From NCBI GenBank assembly GCA_944376685.1, contig CALWDN010000007.1, positions 1 through 43,285 on the forward strand: 43,285 nucleotides of DNA. The letters run 5' to 3'. Positions 31,988 through 40,508 of the stretch are shown piece by piece (within the stretch, counting starts at the first letter, position 1; each line of letters opens with the position of its first letter). The notes under the pieces are model-generated. The model was given only the letters and a program-made list of their open reading frames with translations. It was not told the DNA's origin and did no database searches. Both the position numbers and the translations under genes were made by a program. The DNA is from an uncultured Mediterraneibacter sp. Its GTDB lineage: Bacteria > Bacillota > Clostridia > Lachnospirales > Lachnospiraceae.

Positions 31988-32022
31988 CCCTCCTTCCTTT
32001 TGTCTGGAGGGTTTGCCCCTCC
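31988..32022 (-). promoter_or_regulatory. Leader hairpin able to mask the toxin ribosome site
   Basis: In the toxin mRNA GGAGGG pairs with CCCTCC (plus-strand 32006-32011 and 32017-32022). The same CCCTCC can instead pair with the downstream GGAGGG of the ribosome site at 31988-31993, giving two exclusive folds. Masked ribosome sites are common in type I toxin messages. Confidence 0.5.
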
Positions 32023-32066
32023 GAAAAGATCAGAGGGTAAGCCGCCCGGCTTTGGTTTCCCTGTTA

Positions 32067-32094
32067 TTTATACTAGCATAGCGTCAGTGTACAA
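32067..32094 (-). promoter_or_regulatory. Promoter of the holin-like toxin
   Basis: On the minus strand TTGTAC (32089-32094), 16 nt, TATAAA (32067-32072), then AACAGGGAAACC as the probable start. The -35 lies inside the left arm of the inverted repeat 32078-32157. Confidence 0.6.
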
Positions 32095-32157
32095 GGGGAC
32101 AATACGGTCGTTGAAGGGTTGATTTGGAGCGTGTTGCCCCTTGTACACTGACGCTAG
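32078..32157. repeat. 21-bp perfect inverted repeat, 80-bp element
   Basis: The left arm 32078-32098 (core GCGTCAGTGTACAAGGGG) is the exact reverse complement of the right arm 32137-32157. After a 1-nt bulge, CAA/TTG extends the pairing inward. The 38-nt centre encodes nothing visible. No transposase and no clear target duplication are seen. It could be a transposon-end remnant (MITE-like) or a cruciform or hairpin site. There is no U-run, so it is not a standard terminator. Confidence 0.85.
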
Positions 32158-32212
32158 CCGTCTCAAAAATACAACCAGCTGGTTATGTATGACAACCGGT
32201 AAAATTCTGCAT

Positions 32213-32244
32213 AAAAAAACAGAGACGCTGAACTTCAACGTCTC
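32213..32244 (-). terminator. Terminator after tRNA-Gly
   Basis: On the minus strand GAGACGTTGA pairs with TCAGCGTCTC (plus-strand 32235-32244 and 32222-32231, one G-U), loop 3 nt, then TG and a run of seven U. Confidence 0.85.
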
Positions 32245-32256
32245 CGGTTATTCTGA

Positions 32257-32327
32257 AGCAGATGACGGGAATCGAACCCGCCTCGCCAGCTTGGGAAGCT
32301 GGAGTTCTACCGATGAACTACATCTGC
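32257..32327 (-). tRNA. tRNA-Gly (anticodon CCC)
   Basis: A 71-nt cloverleaf: acceptor GCAGATG/CATCTGC, D-arm GTTCATCGGTAGAAC, anticodon stem CCAGC/GCTGG with loop TTCCCAA (anticodon CCC), and T-arm GCGGGTTCGATTCCCGT. CCA is not encoded. It lies downstream of ung on the same strand and ends at a strong terminator. Confidence 0.95.
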
Positions 32328-32379
32328 ATCTGCACGTTATGAATTATAACGCGCTTTTCTCGAAATTGCAAGCCTTTTC

Positions 32380-33048
32380 TCAGTCAATCTGCCAGTCGAT
32401 CGGTTCGATCCCGTGGCTCTCCAGGAACGCATTCGTCTTACTGAACGGCCTGCTGCCGAAAAACCCCCTGTACGCTGAGAGCGGGCTCGGATGAGGCGCC
32501 GTCAGGATGAGGTGCTTCGGATTGTTCAGCATGGCTTTCTTGCGCTGGGCCGGACTTCCCCACAGGATGAACACGATGGGCCGGTCCTGGCTGTTGAGCG
32601 CCATGATCGCCGCGTCCGTGAATTCTTCCCAGCCGATCCCCCGGTGGGAATTGGCCTGATGCGCCCGCACGGTCAGAACCGTATTGAGCATCAGCACGCC
32701 CTGCTCCGCCCATTTTGTCAGGCAGCCGTGGTCCGGGATCGTGCAACCCAGGTCGTCGTGCAGCTCCTGATAGATATTCACCAGTGAAGGCGGGATGTCC
32801 ACGCCTTTTTTTACCGAGAAGCACAGCCCGTGGGCCTGCCCGTTATTGTGGTACGGATCCTGCCCCAGGATCACCACTTTCACCTTTTTCAGCGGCGTCA
32901 GATGAAAGGCGTTGAAAATATCATCCGCCGGCGGAAAGATCAGCCTCGTCCTGTATTCCTGATTGACTGTCTCAAACAGTTTCTTATAATAAGGTTTTGC
33001 AAATTCTCCTTTCAGCGCTTCGTACCAGTCGCCGTTCAGTCCTGCCAT
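32380..33048 (-). CDS. ung: Uracil-DNA glycosylase
   Basis: This 222-residue enzyme excises uracil from DNA to start base-excision repair. Family 1 motifs are GQDPYH with catalytic D64, LNTVLTVR, and HPSPLSAYRGFFGSRPFSKTN with the catalytic histidine. The ATG at 33048 (MAGLNGDWYE) has AAGGAG at 9 nt; one two codons earlier is too close to that site. It lies 54 nt after hisF on the same strand. Confidence 0.96.
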   Translation of the reverse strand: MAGLNGDWYEALKGEFAKPYYKKLFETVNQEYRTRLIFPPADDIFNAFHLTPLKKVKVVILGQDPYHNNGQAHGLCFSVKKGVDIPPSLVNIYQELHDDLGCTIPDHGCLTKWAEQGVLMLNTVLTVRAHQANSHRGIGWEEFTDAAIMALNSQDRPIVFILWGSPAQRKKAMLNNPKHLILTAPHPSPLSAYRGFFGSRPFSKTNAFLESHGIEPIDWQID

Positions 33049-33102
33049 AACCATATTCTCCTTCTTTCACATTCTTACGTCCGCCCGGACCGGCGGGGAT
33101 GT

Positions 33103-33864
33103 CTACAGCCGCACCGGAACGCCTTCGTCCCGGAGGTATTCTTTCACCTGGCGGATCTCCAGCTCTTTATAGTGGAACAGGGATGCCGCCAGCGCCGCAT
33201 CCGCCTTCCCGACGGTCAGTGCGTCTTTAAAATGCTCCAGTGTCCCTGCGCCGCCCGATGCGATGACCGGGATGGACACATGCTCAGCGATGCTTTTCGT
33301 CAGTTCCAGGTCATATCCCGCTTTCGTCCCGTCGCAGTCCATGCTGGTGAGCAGGATCTCCCCTGCGCCCAGCTGCTCCACTTTCATGGCCCATTCCACC
33401 GCGTCGATGCCGACGTCGATGCGCCCGCCGTTTTTATAGATGTTCCAGCCGGATCCGTCCGCGCGCCGCTTGGCGTCGATGGCAACGACCACACACTGGC
33501 TCCCGAACTTGTCTGCCGCATCGCTGACCAGCTCCGGTGTATTGATGGCCGATGAATTGATGGAGATCTTATCCGCCCCCTCCCGGAGGATGGCGCGGAA
33601 ATCATCAACCGTGCGGATGCCTCCGCCGACCGTAAACGGGATAAACACGCATTCTGCCACCTTGCGCACCATATCGATCACAGTGCGGCGCTCGTCCGAG
33701 GACGCCGTGATATCCAGAAATACCAGTTCGTCCGCTCCCGCCTTATCATATGCTTTCGCGATCTCCACCGGGTCGCCGGCGTCTTTGAGATCCACGAAAT
33801 TCACACCTTTTACTACCCGTCCCCCGTTCACATCCAGACAGGGGATGATCCGTTTTGTAAACAT
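33103..33864 (-). CDS. hisF: Imidazole glycerol phosphate synthase, cyclase subunit HisF
   Basis: This 253-residue TIM barrel converts PRFAR and ammonia to imidazole glycerol phosphate and AICAR in histidine synthesis. Catalytic aspartates D11 ([15 protein letters not shown]) and D130 ([10 protein letters not shown]) are present, as are the phosphate loops [10 protein letters not shown] and [11 protein letters not shown]. It forms a heterodimer with HisH, encoded 38 nt upstream. The other his genes are not in the window. Confidence 0.97.
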   Translation of the reverse strand: MFTKRIIPCLDVNGGRVVKGVNFVDLKDAGDPVEIAKAYDKAGADELVFLDITASSDERRTVIDMVRKVAECVFIPFTVGGGIRTVDDFRAILREGADKISINSSAINTPELVSDAADKFGSQCVVVAIDAKRRADGSGWNIYKNGGRIDVGIDAVEWAMKVEQLGAGEILLTSMDCDGTKAGYDLELTKSIAEHVSIPVIASGGAGTLEHFKDALTVGKADAALAASLFHYKELEIRQVKEYLRDEGVPVRL

Positions 33865-33902
33865 AGCCGTTCCCTTTCCGCGCTTGCCGCGTCTGCCTTA
33901 TT

Positions 33903-34508
33903 TTACAATTCCACGAAATTTTTCAGGATATGCAGTCCCACGTCGCTGCTTTTCTCCGGGTGGAACTGGCACGCGAATACATTATCCTTCTCCACAGAGG
34001 CATGGATATGGGTGCAGTATTCTGTGGACGCTTTCACGATCTCTTCGTCTTCTGCCTTCAGATAATAGGAATGGACGAAGTACACATAAGCGCCTTCTCC
34101 GATCCCCCGAAACAACCGTCCGTCGTGTTCAAGATGCAGGGAATTCCAGCCCATGTGGGGGATCTTCATCCCTTCCTGCTCCGGGATCTTCAGGATCTCC
34201 CCTTTCAGGATGCCGAGGCCCTTCACCCCCGGCGCCTCATCGCTCCGCTCAAAGAGGAGCTGCAGACCCAGACAGATCCCGAGGAACGGGGTTCCCTTAT
34301 CCACGACCTGACGGATCACTTCCTCCAGCCCCCGCTCCCGGATGGTTGCCATGGCGTCGCCGAACGCCCCCACCCCGGGCAGGATCACTTTGTCCGCCGC
34401 CAGGATCTCGTTCCTGTCCCCGGTGACTTTCACATCCTTCCCCAGCAGGATGAGCGCTTTCTCCACGCTCCGGATGTTTCCCGCATCATAATCAATGATC
34501 GCTATCAT
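33903..34508 (-). CDS. hisH: Imidazole glycerol phosphate synthase, glutaminase subunit HisH
   Basis: This 201-residue class I glutamine amidotransferase supplies ammonia to HisF. The triad is C79 in [12 protein letters not shown]183 and E185 in [10 protein letters not shown], with the oxyanion [15 protein letters not shown] precedes the ATG. It lies 27 nt after the AGCS symporter gene and 38 nt before hisF, all on the minus strand. Confidence 0.97.
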   Translation of the reverse strand: MIAIIDYDAGNIRSVEKALILLGKDVKVTGDRNEILAADKVILPGVGAFGDAMATIRERGLEEVIRQVVDKGTPFLGICLGLQLLFERSDEAPGVKGLGILKGEILKIPEQEGMKIPHMGWNSLHLEHDGRLFRGIGEGAYVYFVHSYYLKAEDEEIVKASTEYCTHIHASVEKDNVFACQFHPEKSSDVGLHILKNFVEL

Positions 34509-34535
34509 AACTGTTCCTCCATATCCTGCTCTTGC

Positions 34536-35936
34536 TTATTCTCCGCGGATTCCTGTCTTCACGACCGGCACCGGCGTGTCGTCAACCGCATCCAGATCGT
34601 TGACATATTTCTTTGTTTCCTTCACGATCACCGGCGACAGCAGAAGCACGGCAATCAGGTTGGGGATCGCCATCAGCGCGTTCAGGATGTCCGCGATCTT
34701 CCACACCAGGTCAAGGGCCAGCACCGGGGCGATCAGCGCCACGGCGATATACAGCACTTTATACGGGATCAGTCCCCATTTTCCTGAGAAATATTCCACG
34801 CAGCGCTCCCCGTAGTACGCCCAGCCTAGGATCGTTGAATATGCAAATGTGATAATTCCGACCACCAGGATAAACGGCCCGAAATACGGGATCTGTCCGA
34901 ATGCCAGCGTGGTCAGTTCACCGCCGTCCGTAATCTGATCCGCATTGATGGCCGGGTTCTTCATGATCGTTGACACCAGTACAAGACCAGTCATCAGACA
35001 GACTACTACGGTATCCCAGAAGGTTCCCGTAGAGGATACCAGCGCCTGTCGCACCGGGTTCTTCGTTCTTGCCGCTGCAGCCGCGATCGGCGCGGAACCC
35101 ATACCGGATTCATTGGAGAAAAGTCCTCTGGCTACTCCGTACTGGATCGCCAGGCGGATCCCGCCGCCCACAAGACCGCCGGCAGCGGCGCCTTTTGTAA
35201 ATGCCAGCCGACAGATCGTCTGGATCGCCGGAATGATATAGTCATAATTGATCCCCAGGATGATAAGGCAGCCGATCACATAGAACAGCGCCATGAACGG
35301 AACCAGCTTCTCGCATACGCTTGCAATGGACTTGATGCCGCCGAAGATCACGAATGCCGTCAGCACTGCCACGACCACGCCGATGATCCACGGATCGATC
35401 CCCAGGTTCGTACTGCACACTTCCGCAATGGCATTGACCTGCGTCGCGCAGCCGATGCCGAAGGAGGCGAATCCTGCAAACACTGCAAAGATGATGCCAA
35501 GCCACTTCATGTGGAGCCCGCGGTCCAGCGCATACATGGCGCCGCCCTGCATACGTCCGTCAGCCGTCTTCACACGGTATTTGACCGCGATCAGAGACTC
35601 CGAATATTTTGTCGCCATGCCGAACACGCCGGTCAGCCAGCACCAGAGCACCGCACCCGGGCCGCCCAGCGCGATGGCCGTACCCACGCCGATGATATTT
35701 CCCGTACCGATGGTTGACGCCAGCGCCGTCGCAAGGGCGCCGAACTGGCTCACCTCCCCGTCCGCATCCTCTTCCCTGGCAACCGACAGCGGGATGCCTT
35801 TTGTGATCGTCTTCCTCTGGATAAATCCTGTCCGGATCGTCATAAAAATGTGGGTGCCCAGAAGGAGCACGATCATGCCCCATCCCCATACAAAGTCATC
35901 TACTGACTGTATGACGCCGTAAATCTTATCGTACAT
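34536..35936 (-). CDS. Sodium:alanine/glycine symporter (AGCS family)
   Basis: This 466-residue protein has about ten to eleven membrane segments and imports alanine or glycine with sodium. The AGCS signature is plain: GVGTAIALGGPGAVLWCWLTGVFGMATKY in the early helices (given here by its start, about residues 82-110), then MQGGAMYALDRGL, ARGLFSNESGMGSAPIAAAA and FAYSTILGWAYYGERC. GGAGG precedes the ATG. It heads a same-strand run with hisH, hisF, ung and tRNA-Gly. Confidence 0.93.
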   Translation of the reverse strand: MYDKIYGVIQSVDDFVWGWGMIVLLLGTHIFMTIRTGFIQRKTITKGIPLSVAREEDADGEVSQFGALATALASTIGTGNIIGVGTAIALGGPGAVLWCWLTGVFGMATKYSESLIAVKYRVKTADGRMQGGAMYALDRGLHMKWLGIIFAVFAGFASFGIGCATQVNAIAEVCSTNLGIDPWIIGVVVAVLTAFVIFGGIKSIASVCEKLVPFMALFYVIGCLIILGINYDYIIPAIQTICRLAFTKGAAAGGLVGGGIRLAIQYGVARGLFSNESGMGSAPIAAAAARTKNPVRQALVSSTGTFWDTVVVCLMTGLVLVSTIMKNPAINADQITDGGELTTLAFGQIPYFGPFILVVGIITFAYSTILGWAYYGERCVEYFSGKWGLIPYKVLYIAVALIAPVLALDLVWKIADILNALMAIPNLIAVLLLSPVIVKETKKYVNDLDAVDDTPVPVVKTGIRGE

Positions 35937-35985
35937 ACGAAATCCTCCTCATACTCTCATAAATCATTCCTTCTATAACAGATAT

Positions 35986-36030
35986 AAGGCATACACACAC
36001 CCGCCTGCAGGCCGGCATGCTGTATGCCTT
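35986..36030 (-). promoter_or_regulatory. Long hairpin between the histidine kinase and AGCS genes
   Basis: AAGGCATAC pairs with GTATGCCTT (35986-35994 with 36022-36030), with a partly paired G/C-rich interior. It lies after the kinase stop and before the symporter start. The following TTATATCTGTTATAG is only weakly U-rich, so it may be a terminator or a leader structure. Confidence 0.4.
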
Positions 36031-36070
36031 AAACCGCGTCTAAACGCTAATATTTTACCGCATTTTCACT

Positions 36071-37573
36071 TTAATGTAAAGAAGTGTTTTCCGTATCCGC
36101 ATCAAGTTCAAACCAGAACTCCACGCCATTATTGAAATTCCGGACTCCGTATTTCTGATGGAATGACTCCATAATCGCTTTCACGATCGACAGACCGATG
36201 CCGTTTCCGCCATATTCTCTTGTATGCGCTTTATCCACTTTATAGAACTTATCCCACAATTTCGGCACATCCTCCTCCGGGATCGGCCGACCACTGTTGA
36301 ATACGGAAATGTGTGCGTTCTTCCCCTCTCTTCTGATCCGCACCTCGATCCGCTTCTCATTTTCCGCATGGTGTATGGCGTTCGTCAGATAATTTCGGAT
36401 CACCTGTTCCGTCTTGAATTCATCCGCCCACACATCCAGTTTCTCGTCCGCCACAAAATCAACTGATGCGCCCGCCTGCTGGGCCAGGATCTCGCAGCTT
36501 GCGATCACGCCGCGCACCAGGCTTACGATGTCAAACCGCTCGAACTGCACCTCATCCGCACCGAATTCCAGCTGATTGAGGGTCAGAAGATTCTTCACCA
36601 TATGGTTCATCTTGTCTGCTTCGTCCATGATCACATCGCAGTAGAACTCCCGGCTCTCCGGATCGTCATTGATCCCTTCCTTCAGTCCTTCCGCATATCC
36701 CTGGATCAGGGCGATCGGCGTTTTCAGCTCGTGGGATACATTTCCGAGGAATTCATTGCGCATCTCTTCGATCTTTTCTTTCTGCTCGATATCCATCTGC
36801 AGTTTGTTATTCGCGCGCTTCAGTTCCGAGATCGTCTTCTCCAGCTGCTCGGCCATCTTATTGAAATTGCTGCCCAGCACGCCGATCTCATCCCGTCCGC
36901 CGCCGGTATACCTGGCGTCAAAATTCAGGTTCGCCATCTCCTGGGACAGCCTTGCAAGCTGCATGACCGGCTGTGTGATCCGCCGGGAAAAGAGCCAGAT
37001 CAGCACGCCGCCAAGGATGATGCCCACCCCGCCAAGATAGATCAGGAACCTGTTTGCCAAAGAGGCGCTCTCCTGGATGCTGGCCAGCGGGCTCTGCATC
37101 ACAAACCAGGATCCGTCCGAAAACATCCCCCACATCTTCAGGTATTCCACATCGCTCCCGCTGATTCCCTGTGATTTGGATCTGTATACCGTAAAATGAG
37201 TATCTCTTCGCAGGACGTCGTCGGAGTCAATATCCTGGGTAAAAATCTCGCCCACCATCTGCGTAAAACGGGGATCGTCCTGACTCATTGTGGATATCTG
37301 CGCTTTCCCGCTGCTGTCCACAACGACCAGATCGATATTCCCCCGCTCGGTGCGGACCAGGATTGCCTTCAGCACAGACACATCCGTCAGATTCCCGCTC
37401 TGCAGCGTGCGGTCGATCTCATTATACGTTTTCACCAGCTCTTCCGTCTTGTGCGAAAGATAATACGACACAAGGAATCCGCTGTTGATGATCAGCACCC
37501 CGCCAAGTATGAACGCAAGCAGCGCAATAAACAGCGCCGTAACCTGCCTTCTGATCGAATACTTCAATTTCAT
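36071..37573 (-). CDS. Sensor histidine kinase, HAMP-containing
   Basis: This 500-residue membrane kinase has a first transmembrane helix (about 12-36), an extracytoplasmic sensor (about 37-174), a second helix (about 175-196), a HAMP domain (about 197-250), HisKA with phospho-acceptor H281 in NVSHELKTPIALIQGYAEG, and HATPase with RNYLTNAIHHAEN and YGGNGIGLSIVKAIM. It begins 12 nt after the response regulator gene, its certain partner. The signal is unknown. Confidence 0.94.
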   Translation of the reverse strand: MKLKYSIRRQVTALFIALLAFILGGVLIINSGFLVSYYLSHKTEELVKTYNEIDRTLQSGNLTDVSVLKAILVRTERGNIDLVVVDSSGKAQISTMSQDDPRFTQMVGEIFTQDIDSDDVLRRDTHFTVYRSKSQGISGSDVEYLKMWGMFSDGSWFVMQSPLASIQESASLANRFLIYLGGVGIILGGVLIWLFSRRITQPVMQLARLSQEMANLNFDARYTGGGRDEIGVLGSNFNKMAEQLEKTISELKRANNKLQMDIEQKEKIEEMRNEFLGNVSHELKTPIALIQGYAEGLKEGINDDPESREFYCDVIMDEADKMNHMVKNLLTLNQLEFGADEVQFERFDIVSLVRGVIASCEILAQQAGASVDFVADEKLDVWADEFKTEQVIRNYLTNAIHHAENEKRIEVRIRREGKNAHISVFNSGRPIPEEDVPKLWDKFYKVDKAHTREYGGNGIGLSIVKAIMESFHQKYGVRNFNNGVEFWFELDADTENTSLH

Positions 37574-37585
37574 AACCTGTTCTGC

Positions 37586-38263
37586 CTATCCTACTTCAAA
37601 TTTATAACCCATGCCCCAGATCGTCCGGATATATTCGCCTTTATCTCCCAGCTTGCTGCGGAGCTTCTTCACATGCGTATCGATCGTCCGGGCGTCACCG
37701 AAGTAATCATAATTCCATACATTGTTCAGGATCTTCTCCCTTGAAAGCGCGATGCCCGCATTTTCCATGAAATAAGAAAGAAGCTCGAATTCCTTATAGC
37801 TCAGCTCGACCGGCTTCCCGTCAATCTCCACGATATGGGCCGCCTTGTCCATCCGGATGCCGCCCGCCTCGATCACGTCGCCGCCGGTCGTACCCCTTGT
37901 CCTGCGGAGGATCGCATTGACCCGGGCCACCAGGATCTTCGGGCTGAACGGCTTGGAGATATATTCATCCACGCCAAGATCAAAACCCTGAAGTTCATCC
38001 CGTTCTTCCGAGCGGGCGGTCAGCATGATGATCGGTACTTTTGAGGATTCTCGGATCTCCCGGCACACCTGCCAGCCATCCATCTTCGGCATCATCACAT
38101 CCAGGATAATGAGAGCGATGTCTTTATCCTCATAGAAAATATCCATCGCCTCCATGCCGTCCCCGGCTTCCAGCACCGTGTACCCTTCCCGCACAAGGAA
38201 ATCCTTCACCAGCTTCCGCATCCTGCTCTCATCGTCAACTACCAGTATTTTTATATTTTCCAT
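37586..38263 (-). CDS. OmpR/PhoB-family response regulator
   Basis: This 225-residue regulator has a receiver domain (D10, D11, phospho-acceptor D55 in [13 protein letters not shown]82, K104) and a C-terminal winged helix ([44 protein letters not shown]). GGAGGAG lies upstream of the ATG. It is transcribed with its kinase from the promoter at 38308-38336 and is divergent from mntP. Confidence 0.95.
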   Translation of the reverse strand: MENIKILVVDDESRMRKLVKDFLVREGYTVLEAGDGMEAMDIFYEDKDIALIILDVMMPKMDGWQVCREIRESSKVPIIMLTARSEERDELQGFDLGVDEYISKPFSPKILVARVNAILRRTRGTTGGDVIEAGGIRMDKAAHIVEIDGKPVELSYKEFELLSYFMENAGIALSREKILNNVWNYDYFGDARTIDTHVKKLRSKLGDKGEYIRTIWGMGYKFEVG

Positions 38264-38307
38264 CCCAGACTCCTCCTCCCGGTCGGATCATTATTTACTA
38301 TGTAAAC

Positions 38308-38336
38308 AGTGTAAGTTTACCAGAAAAATATGTCAA
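38308..38336 (-). promoter_or_regulatory. Promoter of the two-component operon
   Basis: On the minus strand a consensus TTGACA (38331-38336), 17 nt, TACACT (38308-38313). Confidence 0.75.
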
Positions 38337-38378
38337 TCCTGTGAACCGGCAAAAACTGTGCCATTTTGTATTTTCCAC

Positions 38379-38407
38379 TTGCAATCTTCCGGATCCGGTG
38401 ATAAAAT
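38379..38407 (+). promoter_or_regulatory. Promoter of mntP
   Basis: TTGCAA (38379-38384), 17 nt, TAAAAT (38402-38407). The leader of about 20 nt is too short for a yybP-ykoY manganese riboswitch, which often precedes mntP. Confidence 0.7.
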
Positions 38408-38433
38408 ACGGTGGCTACGAAGGAGAAAAAACT

Positions 38434-38994
38434 ATGGGATTACTGGAACTTTTTATCCTTGCCATAGGTTTGTCAATGGACGCTTTCGCGGTATCCGTCT
38501 GCAAAGGGCTCGCCATGCCGAAGATATCGGTCAGAAAAGCCGGGATCGTCGGGCTCTGGTTCGGCGGATTCCAGGCGCTGATGCCGGCTGTCGGCTATCT
38601 GCTGGGCTATCAGTTCAGGGATAAGATCACCGCCGTCGATCACTGGATCGCCTTTATCCTGCTCGGGATCATCGGCGCCAATATGATCAAGGAGGCCTGT
38701 TCGCACGACTGCGAGAGAGAGGACGACTCGCTGGATATCCGGACGATGTTCCTGCTGGCGGTCGCCACAAGCATTGATGCCCTGGCGGTGGGAATTACAT
38801 TCGCATTCCTGGATGTACATATCATTGCGGCCGTTTCATTTATCGGCGCCACGACCTTTATCATTTCCGCGGTCGGTGTGAAGATCGGGAATGTATTCGG
38901 AACAAAATATAAATCAAAAGCTGAGTTTGCCGGCGGCGCGATCCTGATCCTTCTCGGGATCAAGATCCTGCTGGAGCATCTCGGGATATTCTGA
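38434..38994 (+). CDS. mntP: Manganese efflux protein MntP
   Basis: This 186-residue membrane protein has six predicted helices and exports Mn(II). It shows the duplicated family motifs [14 protein letters not shown] (D16) and [15 protein letters not shown] (second conserved Asp). ATG 38434 lies 8 nt after AAGGAG; an upstream ATG at 38341 would precede the promoter. A strong terminator follows. Confidence 0.93.
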   Translation: MGLLELFILAIGLSMDAFAVSVCKGLAMPKISVRKAGIVGLWFGGFQALMPAVGYLLGYQFRDKITAVDHWIAFILLGIIGANMIKEACSHDCEREDDSLDIRTMFLLAVATSIDALAVGITFAFLDVHIIAAVSFIGATTFIISAVGVKIGNVFGTKYKSKAEFAGGAILILLGIKILLEHLGIF

Positions 38995-39044
38995 GTCATA
39001 TGGTTTTCCTGTTTCAGCATTCAAACAGGCATATGGCTTTTTTT
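38995..39044 (+). terminator. Terminator of mntP
   Basis: GTCATATG (38995-39002) pairs with CATATGGC (39030-39037, one G-U), with an inner CCTGTTT/AAACAGG helix, followed by seven U. Confidence 0.88.
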
Positions 39045-39112
39045 ATTTAAATACGATAAACACGCGCTTCGCATCCGGCGAAGACATCAGTCATGAAAGG
39101 GGAATTTTAATT

Positions 39113-40462
39113 ATGGAACAGGAAAATTCATTCATGCGGACAAGGCCGGTCTTCCGGCTGCTGGTGTCCATGTCGGTACCGATGATGCTCTCCATGCTGA
39201 TCCAGTCGCTCTACAATATCGTGGACAGCATCTATGTGTCCTGGCTCGGGACAGACGCGCTGACCGCCGTTTCCCTGGCCTATCCGCTGCAGAACGCCAT
39301 CGTATCCGCAGGCGTGGGCATCGGCGTGGGGATCAGCTCCGCCATCTCCATCCATCTTGGCGCCGGGAGTCAGGAAAAGGCGGACCGGGCGGCCACCATG
39401 GGGATCGTGCTGACCGTATTTCACTGTCTGCTGTTCATCCTTGCCGGGCTTTTCATCACCCGGCCCTTCCTGTCGCTTTTCACGGAAGATCCGGCCATCC
39501 TGGAAGACGCGTGCAGCTATACCCGCATCGTCCTGTGCCTGTCATTCGGCGCGCTTCTGCAGATCGCCTTTGAGAAGATCTTCCAGAGCATCGGCAAAAT
39601 GAAGATCACCATGCTGCTCCTCATCGCCGGCTGCGTGATCAATATCATTCTGGACCCGATCCTTATCTTCGGGCTCCTCGGCTTCCCGGCGCTGGGCGTC
39701 GCCGGCGCGGCCATCGCCACCGTGATCGGGCAGATCTGCGCCTTTCTGCTGTATATCATTGTATATATGAGGAAATCCTACGCCGTACACATCCGGGCGA
39801 AATATATCCGACCCGACTGGCAGATCATCCGCCAGATCTACAGCGTAGGAATTCCTTCGACCGTTATGATGCTTATGCCGTCCGTACTGATCAGCATCCT
39901 GAACCGGATCCTGGCTTCGTTTTCCGATCTGTACGTCGCGGTCCTGGGCGTCTATTACAAGCTCCAGACCTTTATCTACATGCCTGCAAACGGCATCGTA
40001 CAGGGCATGCGTCCCATCCTGGGCTATAACTTCGGCGCAGGCGAGACCCGCCGGGTGCGCAGCACCATCCGCTACAGCCTGGTCTGCGCTGCCGCGATCA
40101 TGCTGCTTGGCACGCTCCTGTCCCTGCTGATCCCGGGGCAGATCTTCGCCCTTTTCAATGCGAACGAAGAACTCTTGTCAGCCGGCGTGTCGGCGCTCCG
40201 GATCATCTCCGCCGGATTCCTGATCTCCTCCATCGGCGTGATCTATTCCGGTACTTTTGAAGCCCTGGGCGACGGGCGGCGGTCGCTTGCCATCTCCCTG
40301 CTGCGCCAGTTTGTGATCACCATCCCGGTCAGCTTCATCCTCTCCCGGTTCATGGGACCGGCTGGCATCTGGATTGCATTTCCGGCAGGGGAAATCTGCG
40401 CGGCCGTTGTCGCGTTCTTTCTCCTGCGTTTCTACCGGAAGGGTGCATTCTCGCCTGTCTGA
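39113..40462 (+). CDS. MATE-family multidrug/cation efflux transporter
   Basis: This 449-residue protein has twelve predicted membrane helices in two related halves and exports drugs or cationic compounds with Na+ or H+. The pattern SVPMMLSMLIQSLYNIVDSI is typical of the MepA/DinF side, and GMRPILGYNFGAGETRRVRS is the conserved start of the second half. AAAGGGG precedes the ATG by about 9 nt. It appears to be a single-gene unit converging on mtnA. Confidence 0.94.
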   Translation: MEQENSFMRTRPVFRLLVSMSVPMMLSMLIQSLYNIVDSIYVSWLGTDALTAVSLAYPLQNAIVSAGVGIGVGISSAISIHLGAGSQEKADRAATMGIVLTVFHCLLFILAGLFITRPFLSLFTEDPAILEDACSYTRIVLCLSFGALLQIAFEKIFQSIGKMKITMLLLIAGCVINIILDPILIFGLLGFPALGVAGAAIATVIGQICAFLLYIIVYMRKSYAVHIRAKYIRPDWQIIRQIYSVGIPSTVMMLMPSVLISILNRILASFSDLYVAVLGVYYKLQTFIYMPANGIVQGMRPILGYNFGAGETRRVRSTIRYSLVCAAAIMLLGTLLSLLIPGQIFALFNANEELLSAGVSALRIISAGFLISSIGVIYSGTFEALGDGRRSLAISLLRQFVITIPVSFILSRFMGPAGIWIAFPAGEICAAVVAFFLLRFYRKGAFSPV

Positions 40463-40488
40463 CCCGATACATCCTTTATGCACCTCTG

Positions 40489-40508
40489 GCTGCCGTTCCG
40501 GCGGCAGC
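40489..40508. terminator. Weak hairpin between convergent MATE and mtnA genes
   Basis: GCTGCCG (40489-40495) pairs with CGGCAGC (40502-40508) and abuts the mtnA stop codon. There is no U-run on either strand. Confidence 0.35.

Noticed and set aside
32141..32494. Plus-strand 117-codon frame
   Set aside because: It spans the inverted repeat, the tRNA-Gly complement and the 3' end of ung, and has no ribosome site.
38281..38433. Possible yybP-ykoY manganese riboswitch upstream of mntP
   Set aside because: The promoter at 38379-38407 leaves a leader of only about 20 nt and no conserved riboswitch core is visible.
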